Shown in pieces: positions 47,240-59,689 of a stretch of 64,000 nt of DNA. A model generated the notes under the pieces. It ran no database searches and was not told where the DNA came from. It saw only the letters and a program-made list of their open reading frames with translations. Both the position numbers and the translations under genes were made by a program. Numbering within the stretch: position 1 is the stretch's first letter; each line of letters begins with the position of its first letter. Source of the stretch: Balaenoptera acutorostrata (Eukaryota; Chordata; Mammalia; Artiodactyla; Balaenopteridae); assembly GCF_949987535.1 (NCBI RefSeq), contig NC_080074.1:43073641-43137640 (forward strand), in the 5' to 3' direction.

Positions 47240-49845
47240 GCTAAAGTTTGAATGGCATGTTTGGAGACATGATAATATTTTGATGTGTACTTAGAAAAGG
47301 CATATGGTATTTCCATTTTGGTTATTAAGTCTTCTGCTTTTCTTTCCAGGCATTGAAATATAAAGTAAAGAATATAAATGATCATTCAGTACGCCTCTGT
47401 TGTCAGTGTCCCTCTGAGATTGATAGTGTTTGTATATTTACATCTTGATTATCTGAAGATGGATTATTTATTTAGCCAGTTATCTAATTCATAATTTATA
47501 AATTCAAAATTCCTAAGTTATGAATTAATACTTCTTTATAGTATCCTTTCTACAATCATCACAAAGCATAGGTCAGAGTACTTTGAGGCTGGATATAGTA
47601 CAACAAATTCACTGTCATATGAAAGTGAGAAATACTGTCTTATTTTGTCAGAATTTTTACATAATAGATAATTTGGTTATGAAAAGTTTTTATGTATACT
47701 TTGGCGATTTCATAAGTGACCTGTTTTATCTAGGGATTTAGAAGATATACCCTTTAAATTTATGTCCAAAAAATTTTTTTTGACCAGATGCTGTGCTAGC
47801 TTCAGGGGATACACGATGAATAAAACATGTGCCATGCCCTTAAGATCATTATATACTAGTAGGGGAGTTAGACCCATGAATACATAATTTCAAAGCTTTG
47901 TGACATATTAAAAGTCATAGAATTACTGAGGTGAATGAAACTTCAGAGATCATTTAATAAAGCATTAACTTTGTAGGTGAAGAGCCTGAAGCTAAGAACT
48001 TAAATATCTAAGGAGTTAGAATTGGTTGCTAGTTCAATATGTCATCTTCTGGTTTTCAGAAATCAGAATGAAACTATCATTTTACTGAATTCAAGTCTAA
48101 CCAAATAATTAAGATATTACTGCATCATAAATCAGACAAAGATTTTAACTTTATTCAAGACCAATGTGGAAATTATATCAATTTAGGATGTTTTAGTATT
48201 TATTCCTAAATAATTGACTGTTGTAAGTCAGTTCACCACTTTGGGGCTCATTTTTTTTATTGGCTAAAGAAGGGTACTGAGCAAGATAATGGCCAAGTTT
48301 CTTCTACTTGTAAAATACTTTGGTCTAGATCAGTTGCTGTTTGTCTCTAATAATGGTTATAGTATGTTTGTGATTTTGTTTTCTGAGAAGAGAGGTAATT
48401 TAAAGTAATATGCTAAAATTCCTTTTTTATTCTAATTGCAACAATCCATAGTATTTTAAATATATTGTTTATTATACATCTAGCATTATTAGAATAGTAA
48501 AATTTAAAAGTAGAAAAAGTATACAAATCCCAAAACATCTTTATGCTTTCTTGTTCAGCCTTACTTGTGATGATACCTGGTAGATATTTTCAGTGCATTT
48601 TTCTGTTACTTTAATTACCTCATATATTTAGATGTTGGCTCAGGTGAACTGATTGGCACTGCTGAACTTTACAAATAGAATTGCATTTTTAGAAATTTAT
48701 TGTGGTTATATATTTCAAGCATATGTAAATTAAAATATACAACATATAGTAGAGATGAGATTATATTGTATTCTGCCAACTGTTAAAAGACCGAGGCTGT
48801 GTAATTATTTACTGCAGACCATATATCTTTTTGAGTGAAAAGTAATTTCACATAGTACTTCATTAGGATCTGTACAATTGAATGAAAAAACTATGAAGAT
48901 CATATTCAAATTACTTATGTATTTGAGAAAAGGTATACCATCTGTAAGGGGATATTTAGGATTTTCATAGAGATTTGTATGACTTTAAACAATTGCTTTA
49001 CTTCTTAGTTTTCACTTAGATTAAAAGCAAACACCAGACTTTGAGGCTTGTAATATTCTTCAGATTTTGTATTGATGAGTTGAATTCAGAAAGAATGGTA
49101 GTTATAGAATCATATTCTCTTAGAAGTTACAGTATGTTAATTATATTACTATTAATTATTCCAGTGTGATTAGTTTTTACCATATTTAAAAGTAATATGA
49201 ATAGCAAAGTAGGTTGCTTTGCTTTACTTTGACTACAAAGTAGAACCAGGAGAGGGCACTATAATGCTAATACCTTTAGAAGGTGAGACAGTTGATTGAA
49301 TTACCAGAAACTATTTTGGAATCCTGCAGTGATTCATTGGTCAAATATCGATCCAAGCATTTAGTAAGTACTTATTGTCAGTTTTATGCCAAAGGATACA
49401 AGTGAAATTAAAGTCACTGCCCTTCTTGAGTTTATATGTGAATAGTCTACTATTGTGCAAATGATATAGGACATCAAAATGATTTTTATATTATGCAGAT
49501 TTTCTGTATAGTTAAAGTTTGTGAATGGGGTGAGAGAAAACAAATTAAAAAATGCTTTCTGTTTTTTTTAAGGAAATATACTCTGTGTATTGCTATATCT
49601 ACAAACCCTCTCATTTCAAGGTTATCAAAATAATAAACAGTAATACCTCAATCAATAAGGAGTTAGAAAGGGGTGAATAGAACTAAGTTTACACTTTTCC
49701 TTTTTTATATAGTGAAGTTATTCAAGACTTAGATATGTATGTCTTTCTGATGGAATACTAAAGCATACTTTAATTCTATTAGCTGTTCTTATAATGTATT
49801 TAAATTAGCCCTAAATGTACTAATACTACAAAAGAATATATGAAG
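47240..49845. other. Mostly unique AT-rich intron
   Basis: A weak L2-like antisense patch at 47775-47900 (gatgctgtgctagcttcagg). Otherwise nothing recognised. Confidence 0.45.
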
Positions 49846-49849
49846 CATA

Positions 49850-50712
49850 TGTAAATTATAAAGCATAATCATACAGTGAGTACATATTGAACCTACCACT
49901 CAACTAAAGAACTTGAATCCTACAAATGCCTCATGTCTATCTATGTGCTTCTTCTCTTTCCTCTCCCTGTGCCTACCTGCCCAGGGGTGATGACTAATTT
50001 GTATTTTTTTGTTTATTATTCTTTGCTTTTTCAAAAACAGATTTTTTGGGTTATTTTTAGGTTACATATGTATCACTAAGGTTTGCTAGGTTTTTAATTT
50101 TATAAGAATGGTATCATGCTATATGTCATCTTCTCAGACTTGTTTTTTGTAGTTAACATTGGATTTCCAAGATTCAGCCATGTTACTGGGTATAGATAAA
50201 GACCATCTGTTTTTAGTGCTATATACTATTCCATTATATGCCTATACCACAATATATTAATCCATATTGTTTTCAATTGATGAATATTTAAGTTGTTTTG
50301 ATTTTTGCTATTATGAACAGCGTTGCTATGAACATTCTTATTTTTGTCTCTTGGTACACGCATATAAGAGTATTTCTAGGTATAAAGCTAAGAGTGGAAG
50401 TTTTGGACCCATAGGATATGCTGAAATTCACTTTTATAAGATCTAAATGGTTTTCCAAAGTGCTTATATCAGTTTATATTCTGCCAGTAATGCTTAAGAT
50501 GGCTCACTGATCCCATCCTTACCAGTATTTGGCATTATCAGACTTACTAATTTTTTTCAGTTTTACTGAGTGTAAAATATTTATTTCATTGTGATCTTGA
50601 TTTGTTTTTTCCTGACTGCTAAAGAGGCTGAAAATCTTTTTCTACATTTATTGGCCATTTGCATTTCTTCTTCCATGAACTAACTGTTCACGTTTTCCCA
50701 CCATTTTTCTTT
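49850..50712 (-). mobile_element. Old L1M, antisense
   Basis: Phrases such as tcagccatgttactgggtat, ctattatgaacagcgttgct and cttggtacacgcatataag. Probably continues at 54545-54870. Confidence 0.65.
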
Positions 50713-50904
50713 TTTTTTAAATTAAAAAGTTTTTTAATTGAGGTATAATTGACATGCAACATTGTATTAGTTTCAAGTGTGCAACATAATTCCATATTTG
50801 TATATATTTTGAAGTGATAACCACAATAAATCCACTTAACATCCATCACCATACATTGTTACAGAATTTTTTTTCTTATGATGACAACTTTAAGATTTAC
50901 TCTT

Positions 50905-51042
50905 GTGATAACCTATAATGGAGAAGAATCTGAAAAAGAATATAGATAGATAGGTAGATATCTATATATATATAGATATATAATTGAATCACTTTGCTGT
51001 ACACCTGAAACATTGTAAATCAACTGTACTTCAATTTTAAAA
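50905..51042 (+). mobile_element. L1 3' end fragment, sense, nested
   Basis: gaatcactttgctgtacacc and the 3' terminus gtacttcaattttaaaaa. TSD aagatttactct at about 50892 and 51043. Includes an ATAG/TATA simple repeat. Confidence 0.8.
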
Positions 51043-51996
51043 AAGATTTACTCTCAGCAAATTTCAAATATGCAATACAGTATTATTAACTCTAGTCGCC
51101 ATGCTGTACATTACATCCACATGACTTATTTATTTTATAACTGGAAGTTTGTACCTTTTGACCCATTTTGCACAACCACAACCCCATCCCCCTCTCTGGC
51201 AAACCACCAATTTGTTATCTGTATCTGTGAGTTCAGTTTTTGTTGTTGTTCTTGGTTATTTGTTTAGCTGCCACATATAAAGGAGATCATATGGTATTTG
51301 TCTTTCTCTGACTTAATCTCACTTAGCATAATGCTCTGAAGGGACATCCATGTTGTCACAAATGAAAAGATTTCATTCTTCCATTGATGGACACTTAAGT
51401 TGTTTCCATATCTTGGCTGTTGTAAATAATGCTGCAGTGAATATGGAATGCGTATATCTTTTCAAATTAGGGTTTTCATTTTCTTTGGATAAATACCCAG
51501 AAGTGGAATTGCTGGATCATATGGTAGTTCTACATAGGTTTACTTTTTGAGGAACCTACATACTGTTTTCCATAATGGCTGCACCAATTTACATTCCCAC
51601 CAACAGTGCACAAGGGTTCCCTTTTCTCCACATCCTCATCAATACTTGTTTTTTCTTGTCTTTTTGATAATAGCAATTCTAACAGGTGTGAGGTGATACC
51701 TCATTGTGGTTTTGATTTGCATTTACCTGATGATTAGTGATGTTGAGCATCTTTTCGTGTACCTTTTGGCTATTGAGCTATATGAGTTCTTTATATATTT
51801 TGGATATTAACCCCTTATCAGATATATGATTTGCAAGCATTTTATTCCATTCATTGTGTTGATGGTTTCCTTTGCTGTGCAGAAGCTTTTTAGTTTGATG
51901 TAGTTTCACTTGTTTATTTTTGCTTTTATTGCCTTTACTTTTGGTGTCAAATCTAAAAAATCATTGCCAAGACTGACGTCAGGAAGCTCACTTCTA

Positions 51997-52383
51997 GGGA
52001 CTTCCCTGGTGATGCAGTGGCTAAGAATCCACCTGCCAATGCAGGCGACAAGGGTTCAAGCCCTGGTCCGGGAGGATCCCACATGCCGAGGACAACTAAG
52101 CCCGTGCACCACAACTAATGAGCCTATGCTCTCGAGCCCGCGAGCCACAACTACTGAGCCTGCGTGCTGCAACTGCTGAAACCCGCGCATCTAGAGCCTG
52201 TGCTCTGCAACAAGAGAAGCCACTGCAATGAAAAACCCGTGCACTGCAATGAGAAGCCCACGCACCACAGCGAAGAGCAGCCCCCACTTGCCACAACTAG
52301 AGAAAGCCTGCGTGCAGCAATGAAGGCCCAACACAGCCAAAAATAAATAAATTAAATAAATAAATAAATAAAAGAAAAAAAAG
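51997..52383 (+). mobile_element. CHR-type tRNA-Glu SINE
   Basis: Head gggacttccctggtgatgc, B-box-like gggttcaagccctgg, tail (aaataaat)n. Imperfect TSD aagctcacttcta (51984-51996) and aaggtcacttcca (52384-52396). Confidence 0.95.
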
Positions 52384-53217
52384 AAGGTCACTTCCAGTTT
52401 TCTTCTAGGAGTTTTATAGTTTCAGGTCTTAAATTTGAGTCTTTAATCCATTTTGAGTTAATTTTTTTGTCAGAAAGTAAGTGGTCCAGTTTCATCCTTT
52501 TGCATGTGGCTATCTAGTTTTCCCAACACCATTTATTAAAGAGACTGGCCTTTTCCCCATTGTATATTCTTGGCTTCTTTGTCATAAATTAATTGACCAT
52601 ATATGTGTAGGTTTATTTCTGGGCTCTCTATTCTGTGCCATTGATCTATGTGTCCCTTTATATGCCAATACCACAGTGTTTTGATTACTGTAGCTTTGTA
52701 ATATAATTTGAGATCAGGGAGTGTGATGCCTCCAGCTTTGTTCTTCTTTCTCAAGATGGCTTTGGCTACGTGGGGTCTTGTGTGGTTCCACACAAATTCC
52801 ATTGGAATTTTGAGAGGGATTACATTGTCTGTAGATTGCTTTGGGTAGTATGGACATTTTAATACTATCCCTCCAATCCATAGCATGGTATAGCTCTCCA
52901 TTTGTGTGTGTCTTCTTCAATTTCTTTCCTCAGTGTTTTACAGTTGTCAGTGTACTGGTCTTTCACCTCCTTGGTTAAGTTTATTCTCAGGCATTCTTTT
53001 CAATGCATCCTCCCATTTTTATTTTGCATTTTTGGTCTTTTTCTAATTGATTTATAGGAGTTTTTTTTTTTTTAACATATTCTGGATACCAACTCTTTGT
53101 TAATTATATGTGTTGCAAATATTTTCTCTTGTTTTTTTTTGATTTCTTTATATCTTTTGGTTAGATTAATTCTTAATTTTTTTTCCTTTCTTTTTTGGTT
53201 AGTGCTTTTTTGTGTCT

Positions 53218-54540
53218 TTTTTTTAATTTTTGAATTTAATTTTATTTTTTTATACAGCAGGTTCTTATTAGTCATCAATTTTATACACATCAGTGTATAC
53301 ATGTCAATCCCAATCGCCCAATTCATCACACCACCATCCCCACCCCCCTACGGCTTTCCCCCCTTGGTGTCCATACGTTTGTCCTCTACATCTGTGTCTC
53401 AATTTCTGCCCTGCAAACCAGTTCATCTGTACCATTTTTCTAGGTTCCACATATATGTGTTAATATAAGATATTTGTTTTTCTCTTTCTGACTTACTTCA
53501 CTCTGTATGACAGTCTCTAGATCCATCCACATCTCAACAAATGACCCAATTTTGTTCCTTTTCATGGCTGAGTAATATTCCATTGTATATATGTACCACA
53601 TCTTCTTTATCCATTCATCTGTTGATGGGCATTTAGGTTGCTTCCATGACCTGGCTATTGTAAATAGTGCTTCAGTGAACATTGGGGTGCATGTGTCTTT
53701 TTGAATTGTGGTTTTCTCTGGGTATATGCCCAGTAGTGGGATTGCTGGATCATATGGTAATTCTATTTTTAGTTTTTTAAGGAACCTGCATACTGTTCTC
53801 CATAGTGGCTGTATCAATTTACATTCCCACCAACAGTGCAAGAGGGTTCCCTTTTCTCCACACCCTCTCCGGCATTTGTTGTTTGTAGATTTTCTGATGA
53901 AGCCCATTCTAACTGATGTGAGGTGATACCTCACTGTAGTTTTGATTTGCATTTCTCTAATAATTAGTGATGTGGAGCAGCTTTTCATGTGCTTCTTGGC
54001 CATCTGTATGTCTTCTTTGGAGAAATGTCTATTTAGGTCTTCTGCCCATTTTTGGATTGGGTTGTTTGTTTTTTTAATATTGAGCTGTGTGAGCTGTTTA
54101 TATATTTTGGAGATTAATCCTTTGTCCGTTGATTCGTTTGCAAATATTTTCTCCCATTCTGAGGGTTGTCTTTTGGTCTTGTTTATGGTTTCCTTTGCTG
54201 TGCAAAAGCTTTTAAGTTTAATTAGGTCCCATTTGTTTATTTTTGTTTTTATTTCCATTACCCTAGGAGGTGGATCAAAAAAGATGTTGCTGTGATTTAT
54301 GTCAAAGAGTGTTCTTCCTGTGTTTTCCTCTAAGAGTTTTACAGTGTCTGGTCTTACATTTAGGTCTCTAATCCATTTTGAGTTTATTTTTGTGTATGGT
54401 GTTAGGGAGTGTTCTAATTTCATTCTTTTCCATGTAGCTGTCCAGTTTTCCCAGCACCACTTATTGAAGAGACTGTCTTTTCTCCATTGTATATCCTTGC
54501 CTCCTTTGTCATAGATTATTTGACCATAGGTGCGTGGGTT
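53218..54540 (-). mobile_element. Young 5'-truncated L1 (ORF2 C-terminus and 3' UTR)
   Basis: 3' end marked by tatacagcaggttcttatta at left. A continuous open frame of 327 codons (54423-53440) encodes the ORF2 C-terminal region with [14 protein letters not shown]. 5' truncation at about 54540. No clear TSD found. Confidence 0.92.
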
Positions 54541-54544
54541 TTAA

Positions 54545-54870
54545 AGGAATCATTTCCTACCCCAAATTTATAAAGATATTCTCTTAAATTTTCTTTAAAA
54601 AGTTTTCAAGTTTTGCTTTTTGCATTTATGTTTTTAATTTCATAAAAAATATTCTTTGTGTGTGGTATGAGAGTGGGACCTATTTTTCCAACATGGGTGA
54701 CCAATTTTCCTAGTATCAATATTATTAATTGCATAGTCTTCCTACCTCTAGCATATATACACGCTCCACATATGCATGGGTTTGTCTCAGAGAGCTCTCT
54801 GTTAAGGTCTTTAGATCAATTTGTCTCTCTCTATATCAGTACCGTACATTTTAAATTTCAGTAATAATTT
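54545..54870 (-). mobile_element. Old L1M, antisense
   Basis: aatattctttgtgtgtggta, gggacctatttttccaacat: diverged L1 ORF2 complement. Confidence 0.5.
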
Positions 54871-54959
54871 TTAGGTATTAAATGCGTATTGGATTTAGTA
54901 ACTGAATAAGCCACCATATACTTTATGATAATGAAGTTTCATAAAAATATAAAATTTGT

Positions 54960-56010
54960 TGATTTGATTCCTTCAACAAAATTCTTTTGAACACCTTCAG
55001 TATGCCAGAATTGCACTGGGACTTGAGGATTTATGGAAAAATAAGGCAGACAAAACTCCCTTCTCATGGAATTTATGGTCTCATGTAGAAGGCAGGTAAT
55101 AGACAAATAAATGATATAATTTCAGATACTGATAAGAGCTACAGTGAAAATCAGGTAGGGTAAAGTGATAGAATATAATTGTGGTAGAATGGGCACTAAC
55201 CAAAACAAAAAAACCCCAAAACCAGAATTGATAAATTGTATTCTATTAAAATTAGGAACTGACTTATCAAAAAACACAGTGAGGGGCTTTTCTAAAGAGA
55301 TGACATTGGAACACAGACAACAAATGATGAGAGTGGTCAATAATATGAAGATCTGGGGTAGAAGTATTCCAGGTAGAAGGGAAAAAAGATATAAGGGCTG
55401 CGACTGGGGCAAGATGGCATGTTTGAGGAATACCAAGAAGGCCGTTATGGCTGGAACCAAGTGAATAAAGAGGAGAGTAGTAGAGAATGAGGTTGGAAAG
55501 ATAAGCAGGGGCCAGACTGTTGAATCTTTAGGCCATGGAATTTATTGCAAATATAATGGAAAGCCATTGTGGATATTTCTGCTTAATACAAATCTGATCT
55601 ATGGTTTACAAAGATTACTCAGGCTTCTGTATAGAGGATGAACTCTACAGAAGACAGGGAGCAAGATGCTAAGTCTGGAGACTAAGTAGAAATCTGCTGC
55701 TGTGATAATGGTGGTAATGGTGGCTTGGAACAGGGTGGTAGTTGTGGAAGTGAGGAGAAGTAGGAGGATTCCAGATAAATTTTGAAGATAAAGTATAAAG
55801 ATCTCACAGATGAATTGGATATGAAATGTGAAAGAAAGAGAAAAATCAAAGAATACATCTAAGGTTTTTGGCCTAAGAAAGTGGGGGAGGGGAATAGTGA
55901 TTCCATTAACAGATGGGAGAGAGGCAGGTTTGGAGGATAAGGAAAGGCAAGAACGGTTCTGGATAAATTTGAGATGTCTGTAAAATAATAGAGGTGATTA
56001 TAAGGCAGGT
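54960..56010 (-). mobile_element. L2 element, antisense
   Basis: gaacaccttcagtatgccag, agacaaaactcccttctcat, ataatttcagatactgataa and gtattccaggtagaagggaa in order, all complement of the L2 3' region. Confidence 0.85.
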
Positions 56011-56014
56011 AGTT

Positions 56015-56712
56015 GGATATGTGAGTTTTTGAGTTTAAGAGGAGGTAAAAATTAGTAGTCATCAGTGTAAGGATTCTTTTTTATGGACTTGATGGGAAAA
56101 TAAATTTTTTATATCTTTACTTGGATGATAAGTGAAAGTATTTTTGAATTTTTACTTTAAAATTTAAGGAGCTAAAATATAATTTTGATAACTTTAGCAC
56201 AATTTGAAAACATGTTAAAGCAGTTCGATTTAAAAGATAAGGTGATTAAAAATGTGAATATTAAGTTCTCATTAAGTTTAAAATTACATCTAGACTGAAG
56301 ACAGAAGCATCCTCTCTCAAGATAAAACTAAAGTTTTCATAGACTGAAAAGCACAGTTATATAAAATGAAAGGATGGAGATCCTGGGGCACTGTGGACTT
56401 GCTCACGATTTGCCCTACTCCTTCAATGAGTATTTTTCTCTTTTCTGTCCTCTCTGGAACTGGGCATTGCTCTCCTCTATTAGTAGCTTGGTCAAATGGG
56501 TGAACAGCAGCCTTAAACACTAGATTGATTGTTGGGGCAGCAAGCTTTCGAGACCAGACTTTAAACCAAATGGTCCTAAGTTAGAATCTTACCTCTATTA
56601 CTTAGTCTTAGGCAAGACAATCTCTGAACCTGAAGTTTCTCCATCTCTAAAACAAGAATCACATCTACTTTCCATGAAAATTAGAAATTAGAGGAGAAAT
56701 TCTAGTGAATAT
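56015..56712. other. Mostly unique; MIR-like stretch
   Basis: 56550-56680 reads like a sense MIR (aatcttacctctattactta, ctgaagtttctccatctcta). No gene. Confidence 0.5.
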
Positions 56713-56726
56713 AAAATACCATTTTG

Positions 56727-57091
56727 GGGCTTCCCTGGTGGTGCAGTGGTTGAGAGTCCGCCTGCCAATGCAGGGGACACGGGTTCGAGCCCTGGTCTGG
56801 GAAGATCCCACATGCCGTGGAGCGGCTGGGCCCGTGAGCCACAATTACTGAGCCTGCGCGTCTGGAGCCTGTGCTCCGCGACAAGAGAGGCCGCGATAGT
56901 GAGAGGCCTGCGCACTGTGATGAAGAGTGGTCCCCACTTGCCACAATTGGAGAAAGCCCTCGCACAGAAACGAAGACCCAAGACAGCCATAAATAAATAA
57001 ATAAATAAATAAATAAAATTTAAAAAATATATATGGAAAGTGAAAAAGGCAGATGTTTAAAAAAAATATATTTGCCACTGCATTTAAAAAA
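56727..57091 (+). mobile_element. CHR-type SINE with 3' extension
   Basis: Head gggcttccctggtggtgcag, B-box-like gggttcgagccctgg, cetacean-style gagcggctgggcccgtgagc. The (AAAT)n tail ends at about 57017 and is followed by ~60 nt of unrelated sequence and a second A-run before the TSD. TSD aaaataccatttt at 56713-56725 and 57092-57104. Confidence 0.93.
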
Positions 57092-57104
57092 AAAATACCA
57101 TTTT

Positions 57105-57536
57105 ATACTGCTATTAATTTGTATTTTTTTCTCATTACTAATGAGGTTGACTATCTTTTCATGTGTTTACTGACCATTTGTATTTCTTCTGTGAAATGAC
57201 GTTGTCTTTTGCTTACTGCTCTATTGGCAATATATAGAGTTAATAACACAATGAAAGGTTGACAGTAAACCTTGGAGTACTTTCATTATCAGAATATGTA
57301 CTTTCATTTTTATGAGGTCTATAATTTGTATAATTTGACTCATACCTATAAATTCATCTTGAATTGATAACAAACTAAAAATAAAACAATTACATTAATT
57401 TATTGAAGTATTGAGTTGGTAAAATGAATATAACCACCTAGGCCATTTCAATCATAGTTCTATTCCATGTTATTAACTATGCCATTACGTAAATATATGA
57501 CTTAAGTACTAATTCTTTTTCCCTTCTTTCCTTGAG
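57105..57536. other. Intron upstream of third coding exon
   Basis: Mostly unique; ends in a pyrimidine tract (ttctttttcccttctttcc) before the acceptor. Confidence 0.5.
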
Positions 57537-57674
57537 CTGTGGTAGCAAACAGTGACGATACTCAACACCTGACACCAGGAAAGATGAGTCAGCGCCAAGG
57601 GAAAGAAGCTTTTCCAACACCAACCAAAGATTTGTATCAGCCATCTTTTAGTCCAGCAAGTCCTCATAGCCAGG
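57537..57674 (+). CDS. OSBPL8: OSBPL8 third coding exon, with internal Met43 start
   Basis: This 138-nt exon begins CT (completing Thr27), reads 45 codons from VVANSDDTQHLTPGK through MSQRQGKEAFPTP to SPASPHSQ, and ends with the first base of Gly before donor GTAAGG (57675). It matches the ORP8 N-terminus ahead of the polar region that precedes the PH domain. The segment is rich in Ser, Thr, Pro and Gln, so probably disordered. ATG 57584-57586 corresponds to Met43, the first residue of the known short ORP8 isoform, and has A at -3. The window ends before the next exon. Substitutions against my recollection of human ORP8 (Phe for Tyr, Tyr for His) are ordinary species differences. Confidence 0.92.
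57584..57586 (+). promoter_or_regulatory. OSBPL8: Alternative start codon of short ORP8 isoform (Met43)
   Basis: In-frame ATG with A at -3, codon 43 when the three exons are joined. The human short isoform is 42 residues shorter (established knowledge). If the microexon is skipped, the upstream ATG frame ends after two codons of this exon (CTG TGG TAG), so this becomes the next in-frame start. Confidence 0.7.
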
Positions 57675-57715
57675 GTAAGGAGTTGTACTTTCAATGTTTT
57701 TTGTTGTTGTTAATG

Positions 57716-57722
57716 GTGTGGT

Positions 57723-57761
<39 letters not shown>
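57716..57761. repeat. (GT)n microsatellite downstream of exon donor
   Basis: About 45 nt of GT repeat starting 41 nt after the donor of the third coding exon. Confidence 0.95.
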
Positions 57762-57762
<1 letters not shown>

Positions 57763-58097
57763 AGGGAGAAAATGACATTTGGGGGTCTGTCATGACTTTT
57801 CTTTTGGACTGTTTGGTTTTATAAAGGTTTATGTTTGTTTTGATCGTTCATAATACTCTTGAAATGAGTGCATTTTCCTTTAGAGTCATTTAATTCCCCT
57901 TATGTTCTCCAACATATTTGGTTAGTTGTATCATTCTTCTAATTCAGTGATTCTCAAACTTTTTGGTCTCAGGGCTCCTTTGTACTGTCAAAGATTACTG
58001 AGGCCCCCAAAGAACTTTCGTTTATGTGGGTTAGGTAACCTCTTGATACTTACTGTATTGTAAATTAAAACTAAAACCTTAAAAAAATGTTTACTCT

Positions 58098-58272
58098 ATT
58101 TTTTTAATTGAAGTATAGTTGATGTATGTACAATATGCACGTTACAGGTGTACAATATAGTGATTCACAATTTTTAAAGGTTATACTCCATTTATATTTA
58201 TTATAAAATATTGGCTACATTCCCTGTGTCATATAATAAATCCTGTAGCTTATTTTATATGTAATAGTTTGT
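58098..58272 (-). mobile_element. L1 3' end fragment, antisense, nested
   Basis: gaagtatagttgatgtatgt at left. TSD aaaatgtttact(c/g)t on both sides. Confidence 0.8.
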
Positions 58273-58423
58273 TTAAAATGTTTACTGTTAATTCATTTAA
58301 AATTAAATAATAAACCTATCACAGGTTAATATGATTAAAATATTTTTATGAAAAATAACTGTCCCCCTCTCCCCCACCAAAAAAAAGTTGAGTGAGAATG
58401 AGAAGAGTAGTATTCTTTTCCCT

Positions 58424-58638
58424 CAGGGTCCCTCAACCTTGGCCCTATTGTCATTTGGGGCTGGATAGTTCTTTGTTGAGGGGAGATATCCCGTGCATTG
58501 TAGGATATTTAGCAGCATCCTTGGCCACTACACAGTAGATGCCAATAGCATTTTTCCTGATTGTGACAACTAGAAATAGCTCTAGATCTTGACAAATGTC
58601 CCTTGCAGGACAAAATTGTCTCTGGCTGAGAACTACTG
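58424..58638 (-). mobile_element. MER5A-like hAT MITE, nested
   Basis: cctcaaccttggccctattg at left and ctctggctgagaactactg at right, matching the MER5A complement. Confidence 0.8.
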
Positions 58639-58919
58639 TTTTACAGTTTTTGCAAAGCTCTTTAATTTATGTCTAGCTTTGTCAAGGACATTTGTAAGTG
58701 AAACTGGCCTTCTTTTACTGCAAGTGCATGGCAGTGAAGAAATCAGTGACTACTACTGCAATCTGGTGCCTCTGCTTTGATATGTGCTGAAGTGCCAGGG
58801 GTCTTATCCAGCATTGCTTTTGCACTATCAGTGAAAATGTCAACACAGTGAAAAAGTATTATGAAACTAGTTTTGACCTTGCAGACCCTTTAAAAGAGTC
58901 TTGGGGACTTCCAGGGATT

Positions 58920-59685
58920 ATGGAATTCCTAATTCATAATTGATACCTTTTGTATATTGGATTCTGCTTCTTAGCTAAAGTTTATTTGATCAAATGCTTT
59001 GAACTCTCCTGTGGTACTACTGGTAACTGTGGTGGAAAGACTTCTGCTTTTAAAACTAAGAACTTAAATTTGGTGTTTGAAAGCTAATATGTACTTAGGT
59101 TATCAAGTATTTTTAAAAATTTAGTCTTAACAATTATGTTATACTGTCTGCATAGTTAGTCAGGTTTTAGTGTTGTTACTTTATGAATTATTCCTTGAAG
59201 TAGGCTTTAGTTACTTCTTTTTAAATGAATATTAACTGGTTAATAGTAAGCTACATGATCATTTTCTAATTTATTCCAGTGGAAAATGTTTTTCTAGTCG
59301 TGTTAGATGGAGACATTTTTACATAGCATTGCAGGAATTGGAAAAACTTTAACAAGATAAAAACAATTACTACTATGCTAAAATTTATTGCTTAGTTGTT
59401 GAATATATTTTGGAAAATTGGTGTTTTTGTTTCTAAATGCTTTTTTGAAAATGGGTATATGGTACACAATGGTATAAATAAGCTTCATTAAGATAAAATT
59501 CTGAAAGGATGCAGCTTACGTGATTTTTTTGTTCTGTGCACCAGAATTTTGACTGTAATAAATATGGTTCATCTGATTCATATATCTGTGTACTAGAATA
59601 TTTAGAGGAATTCTTTAACTTGGAATTTAATGAAGCAACAAAAAGGTTAGTTACTAATCATTAAAACTACTTTCATATGTGTCAC
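58920..59685. other. Unique intronic sequence
   Basis: Nothing recognised. Confidence 0.45.
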
Positions 59686-59689
59686 GAAC

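Larger units (their letters stand above)
50715..53215 (-). mobile_element. Older L1, antisense, carrying two nested insertions
   Basis: 3' terminus (ttaattgaggtataattgac) at left; 3' UTR and ORF2 C-terminal and RT coding sequence follow, with many lesions (52536-52901 encodes the [25 protein letters not shown] region). Nested: the L1 fragment at 50905-51042 and the SINE at 51997. Confidence 0.8.
47233..57536 (+). other. OSBPL8: OSBPL8 intron between microexon and Met43 exon (~10.3 kb)
   Basis: Donor GTAAGT at 47233; acceptor in a long pyrimidine tract ending TTGAG at 57536. Phase 1. Contains about 2.6 kb of mostly unique AT-rich sequence followed by a dense L1, SINE and L2 block. Confidence 0.8.
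57945..58915 (+). mobile_element. hAT-type DNA transposon with two nested insertions
   Basis: Begins cagtgattctcaaacttttt and ends with cagaccctttaaaagagtct. Internal sequence (58275-58420, 58640-58915) fits an old hAT family. Split by an L1 3' end and a MER5A-like element. Confidence 0.6.

Noticed and set aside
56727..56800. Possible functional tRNA gene
   Set aside because: The B box is tRNA-like, but this is the head of a SINE with TSDs and a SINE body; the tRNA fold is not preserved as a gene.
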